A DNA stretch of 64,000 nucleotides from Zeus faber. Its lineage: Eukaryota > Chordata > Actinopteri > Zeiformes > Zeidae. Shown here one piece after another: positions 60,001 to 64,000 of the stretch (positions are counted from its first letter, which is position 1; every line of letters starts with the position of its first letter). The stretch spans positions 3,787,535 to 3,851,534 of the forward strand of contig OY482862.1 of NCBI GenBank assembly GCA_960531495.1, written 5' to 3'. Position numbers and translations under genes: made by a program. The notes beneath the pieces were generated by a model. The model saw only the letters and a program-made list of their open reading frames with translations. It was not told where the DNA came from and did no database searches.

Positions 60001-60761
60001 AACATGGTTTTTCATCTTCCTTTTTCACAATGAATTTTCTTTTTGTGGTGTATTGATGGGGCGTGCATGAGAGAACTTTAATTCAGAATTTACTATCATA
60101 CAACTGGGCTTACTGCCAACGATAAGGTGTGAGTGTGGCATGGAGCGCGATTCCGACAGATTCTCATGTAAAAGACTCGGACAATACTTTAGTACCGATC
60201 CACAAATTTCCTCATCGAGTTGCTGATATCCCTAAAAGCCCAATTTATTCGTTCCGTTGTGTTTTGCAATCCGAACCATGAGAAAGGGCAGATGCCAAGG
60301 ACTGCGCAGGAGGCATCAGGGTACATACCCAACACCCCCAGCTTCAACTCTACCACCCCCACCCCCACCCCCACACCGTGATATCCCATTCTAAAATTAT
60401 TCTTCCGGGGTCAAAACGTCCCCCCCAAAACAACAAAACCCAAAATGATCCAGTGGTTTGTGAAAAGAGACAAAAAAAAGCAGGAATGGGAAAGAAGACA
60501 GCACAGAGATGAGCGGGGGGCCAATTACCGGGCCAAACGACAAACTGAGGATGCGTCTCAGGCAGGAGAGAGGTGAGAGCGGAGGGAGAGGGATTGGAGG
60601 GTCAGGTCCCACAGTTATTGACACGTGGGGTGACTAGAGAGGATGGTAGCCTTCCCTAACAAGCTGTCTGAAACCTGTGTATTTGGCCAAGCCCCAAACA
60701 GTCATGGTGATGGGGGAAGGCAGTCAGCGCCCTAATGGCAGTGGTATAGTGCAGAGTATAC

Positions 60762-60784
60762 GTAGGTATACAGTGTATACCTAC
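60762..60784. repeat. Short perfect inverted repeat
   Basis: GTAGGTATAC and GTATACCTAC separated by AGT. Confidence 0.8.
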
Positions 60785-61869
60785 TTCTAATTTAGTCTGC
60801 ATTGCGTATACCCACTTCAAGATACCCTCTGATGCGCATCATTTAGTAGTGGCCATGAATAACCAAATCATGAGAGACAGTCTGAGCACATGAGTTCCTT
60901 ATCCAATAGCATGTGGGGGTGTTGAGGGTGCTGCAGCACCCCTAATTTCTGGATGCTTCTTGAGTTTCCTGCTTGCATTTGGAGCGCTGTCTGGAGCAGA
61001 GTGCACTGCGCTGTGTGGAGTGCTAGGCGTGCCCGACAGGCTGACTGGCAGTTGTGTCACAGGGAGCAGGTGCAGTCTGTTCGACATCTACATGGAAAGG
61101 CATGCCGCGATAATGCCTTTCTGTGTAAATGTACATTTTGAATGGAGACTACATAAAGTTTCTTACGTATATGTAATTTTTATGGATTGAACAAGGGTGT
61201 CCATGTCATTTGACGTCACGTCAATTCAAAGCGTCAATTTTTGAGCACTCGTTCAAGATGGCAGCATTTAGTGTCTTCTAACCTTTGCAAGATTTTAATT
61301 TTAATAAAGGTTCTAGTGTTTCTAAGTGATGAGAGACACCTGGGCTTGTAAATCTTAACCAAAGGAAGGGACAGAAGGTTTCCCACCGAGAACACCAAGG
61401 ATGACTGGCAGCTGTGGGTGATATACATACTGCATTGTTGTGGTTATTATCTGTGTGCTGACACCAGATGGGTCCCAAAATTCGGACCCGGACCCATTGG
61501 GATTCGGGACATTTGTCCTGAGATTTGATTAGAACCAACAATGAAAAAATGTATTAACAGCCACACCCATTTTTCCCTACGTACAGTTTTACAGAACAAC
61601 CCAATGCATTTCCGAGGTGTTAATAAAACGTGAACCCGAACCAGATGCGGGTCCCAGGTTGGGCTCTGGTGGTCGGCTGCTGGTCGACCCAGGAAGAGTT
61701 TGCATTGTTAGGTTTATTATTGGTGCCAACACCAGCATTTTAACTTTCACTGTGGATGAAGTCTGTGTATTGATGTGGATTGCTTTCTGCTAAAATAAAT
61801 AAATAAATAAATAAATATTATTGATTTTTTAATAATCATTAGTATTATACCTTTGCTTAGTATTATTTC

Positions 61870-61906
61870 CGAACCTGCCATGAGCTGAGAGCTCATGGCA
61901 GGTTCG
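61870..61906. repeat. Perfect hairpin, 17-bp stem
   Basis: CGAACCTGCCATGAGCT (61870-61886), loop GAG, then the exact reverse complement (61890-61906). It could fold very stably. Surrounding sequence (60.8-62.1 kb) is unassigned, with an (AAAT)n run at 61794-61818. Confidence 0.85.
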
Positions 61907-62139
61907 TGCTTTTTGTACCTGACATGGAGTGGATGTTGTCTGTAACTTGGGACGGACAGTTTTTCCACTTTAGGAGTTCAAATGTAAGTGTGTGCATTGA
62001 TGCTACCCTGGGCGTGTATATTTGGCAGCACCCATCAAAGGAAATAGTTTCCCATGCGCATTAATGTTCCCTTAGAAACAACCACTAAAATGATTATCTT
62101 CACATAAACACTGGCTAATGATGTAGTTGTCTTACTCGA

Positions 62140-62915
62140 TAGGGGTGGGCGATACCGCAGATTTTGGTTAGTAATATCAGGGAAGAATCACCGATATCGA
62201 TACCGCTTTAAGTTGCCATGTGTAACGCAGCACTAGTGAGTCGGATCATTTAGCTCAGCTCAGCAATAAGAGCCGGCTCTTTCTCTTTTGGGGGCGACCT
62301 GCGCAACATACAAAGTTTTACCCTGTTTGGCTCTTTATGTCATTACCAAAGTGAGATGTTTCTGGATGGTATACATAATGTATATAACACATAACATAAT
62401 CCTGTCACATTACAGGATCATCCTATTATTCTGTCTCATATAAATTTACAAAAAATATAAAGAAATTAAATAAATGGGCTCTCATCGTCTGACCAGCGAT
62501 GGACATTTATCACCTCGTCCCCGGGTGCGTCCACGTATGCTGCCCACTGCTCCTGGCTGTGCCCCCAGAGGAAGGACAAGCCAGGATGGGTCAAAAGCAG
62601 AGGATCCATTTCACCGACCACCATCAAAAGCATGTGTGTGTGTGTGCAAGCATGTGTTGTAGTGTGGTGTGTTGCATGATGAATAAAGACTGTTTCTTCT
62701 TCTTCCACGTGGGCGCGTGCGGAAAGGATCTCCCGTTCACCACATGAACAGTGACGGGCACCTAGCCGCCGCAAGTGAGGAAATATATGCGTAGAATAAA
62801 AAGAAAAGCAATTTAACTTATTTTGGAGAGAGAAACTGATCCCTTATTGGTATCGTTCCTATTGAGGCTAGAATCATTCTTCAAGACGTAGTATCGGTAG
62901 TATCCGCCCACCCTA
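62140..62915. mobile_element. hAT-like non-autonomous element
   Basis: Left end TAGGGGTGGGCGATACC and right end, inverted, TAGGGTGGGCGGATACTACC. The GGGTGGGCGATA terminus is typical of fish hAT-type repeats. No transposase is encoded. A SINE-like or UTR-like segment (62500-62700) lies inside. An eight-base target duplication is not clear (TTACTCGA against TTAACCTA). Confidence 0.5.
62500..62700 (+). repeat. SINE-like segment ending in AATAAAG
   Basis: Contains GCTGCCCACTGCTCCTGGCT, AGGATGGGTCAAAAGCAGAG and ATTTCACC, the style of a common fish SINE 3' part. A 50-base tail (62643-62692) then recurs almost identically at 35771-35820. Class uncertain. Confidence 0.4.
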
Positions 62916-64000
62916 TTAACCTATAGTCTATGGGCCTGTATTGATTGATTGCTCTTCTATGGCTAATGTTAATTCAATAATGATCCTTACTCCCTGAGGT
63001 CAAGCAGCAGAATTTTACCGACAGTTTTGAAATACTACTGGCCCATTTTTGGGTGAACTAAATATGCAAGAGTAGTCTTACGTGTCACTGTTTATAACAC
63101 AGGCTGTTTATCCTTTGCTGGACAGGCCTTAAAAAAATGTAAGAATATACCCACTTCCCCCGGCACCACTACCAAATGGTCATCGCGGAGAAGCGTGGAT
63201 GAAGACATCTTTCGTAGGGACCAAACCGTGCTCCTTAGCCATCTATCCCGCAGCGTTCATTCACGCACCCTGGATGACCCTTAGTATCTCTCTCCTTCAG
63301 CAGAGTTTTGCTTTTTTGGAGCACATTAGTGGAGGGCAGTTGGTTTTTACACTGCCATTTATTGTATTTTTGGGTTTCCTTTCCCCCAGACAGGGTGTTG
63401 ATGAGACCTGGTCTACAAACAAAGTTGTGGAAACAGACCAGAGTGGAACGCTGTGGAACTGCTCTGAGAAAATTATTTAGTTGAAGGCCTGAACGTTCCT
63501 TCTCTTTGAGGAGAGAGGAGATGTAAGATTGCTTTTCGGGAACTATGCTCAAAGATTGCTTTTTGGAACTCAAATGCTGCCCTTTTTCCATTTGAAAGTT
63601 AAATTGAACACAATTCCTTAGCCAAGATCTATGAAATAATTTTTTTTTGCCATGGCTGGCAACAATTGTACTGTAGACTGTTCAGCGTGATTTGTGGTCG
63701 CCATAAACGAGCTGGACCACTCATGAAGCGAGCGCTACGAGAGAACACGAGCATTTATAGTTGACAAAGTGCCGTGTAGATGCCGTGGCGTTATTCCCAT
63801 GAAAGACAGGGGGCGATGAGCACAACCAACCAGGGGAAACTGATAGCGTTTTTACACCAAAATTGAAAGTGTCGATTCTGTGATTGGGAACCAAACAGTA
63901 AAGGAGACAGCAACTTAAACAAACAACAACATTAAACTGTAAAACTTGGAAAAAAACGTATTTTGAGCCATTCAAAAGAATCGGATCGGGTTCTCTGCTG
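62916..64000. other. stxbp5l intron sequence at the window end
   Basis: No exon with matching phase or tomosyn-like peptide was found on the minus strand, and no repeat was recognised. Confidence 0.5.

Noticed and set aside
60189..60389. 66-codon minus-strand frame with NTTERINWAFRDISNSMRKF
   Set aside because: No recognised family, no matching splice phase for stxbp5l, and its N-terminal part is a CACCCC repeat.
62466..62520. WSDDESPF reading on the minus strand, similar to the Tc1 transposase motif
   Set aside because: No other Tc1 sequence surrounds it; a chance match within the hAT-like element.

Overview
The window is eukaryotic and almost certainly from a ray-finned (teleost) fish. 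It has short exons with GT-AG (one GC-AG) splice junctions, long microsatellites, and fish-type mobile elements: Rex1/L2-like LINE, DIRS, Tc1, Gmr1-like Ty3/gypsy, tRNA-SINE and TTAA-target MITEs. There is no bacterial operon structure, and most long open frames are microsatellite or transposon artefacts.

Two host genes are supported, both on the minus strand and both running off the window. (1) poglut2 (kdelc1), about 84-5273: five 5' exons encode the signal peptide, the filamin-type domain and the first part of the CAP10/glucosyltransferase domain. The 3' exons lie beyond position 1. (2) stxbp5l (tomosyn-2), 27192-59215: nine 3' exons join in one uninterrupted frame of about 491 residues. 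They cover the hypervariable linker, the last beta-propeller segments and the C-terminal R-SNARE motif, with the stop at 27192. The 5' exons lie beyond 64000. A GC-rich promoter-like region (5.27-5.87 kb) and a perfect CTCF-type motif (6064-6078) lie upstream of poglut2.

The 22 kb between the genes (5.3-27 kb) is mostly repeats. In order: a 21-bp minisatellite with an inverted arm (6.2-8.8 kb); a Gmr1-like integrase fragment (9.0-10.0 kb); a decayed endogenous retrovirus on the minus strand (about 10.8-15.4 kb, leader/LTR-like sequence to 17.2 kb) carrying a solo Gmr1-type LTR and a tRNA-SINE; a DIRS-like element split by a Rex1/L2-like LINE (17.6-20.9 kb); a dead Tc1 transposase (21.5-22.2 kb); and a second solo LTR (23.2 kb). 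The last 3.5 kb may be the stxbp5l 3'UTR.

The stxbp5l introns and 3' flank hold the most interesting repeats. A short LTR element with no coding capacity (29.0-30.3 kb) sits inside a TTAA-flanked MITE (28.6-31.0 kb). A Gmr1-like element with integrase upstream of reverse transcriptase (33.2-38.3 kb) is itself interrupted by a 1.07-kb DNA transposon with perfect terminal inverted repeats. Further right are mainly microsatellites, some perfect short hairpins, a partial LTR of the 29-kb family (59.8 kb) and a hAT-like non-autonomous element (62.1-62.9 kb). I see no RNA genes, CRISPR arrays or prokaryote-style systems.
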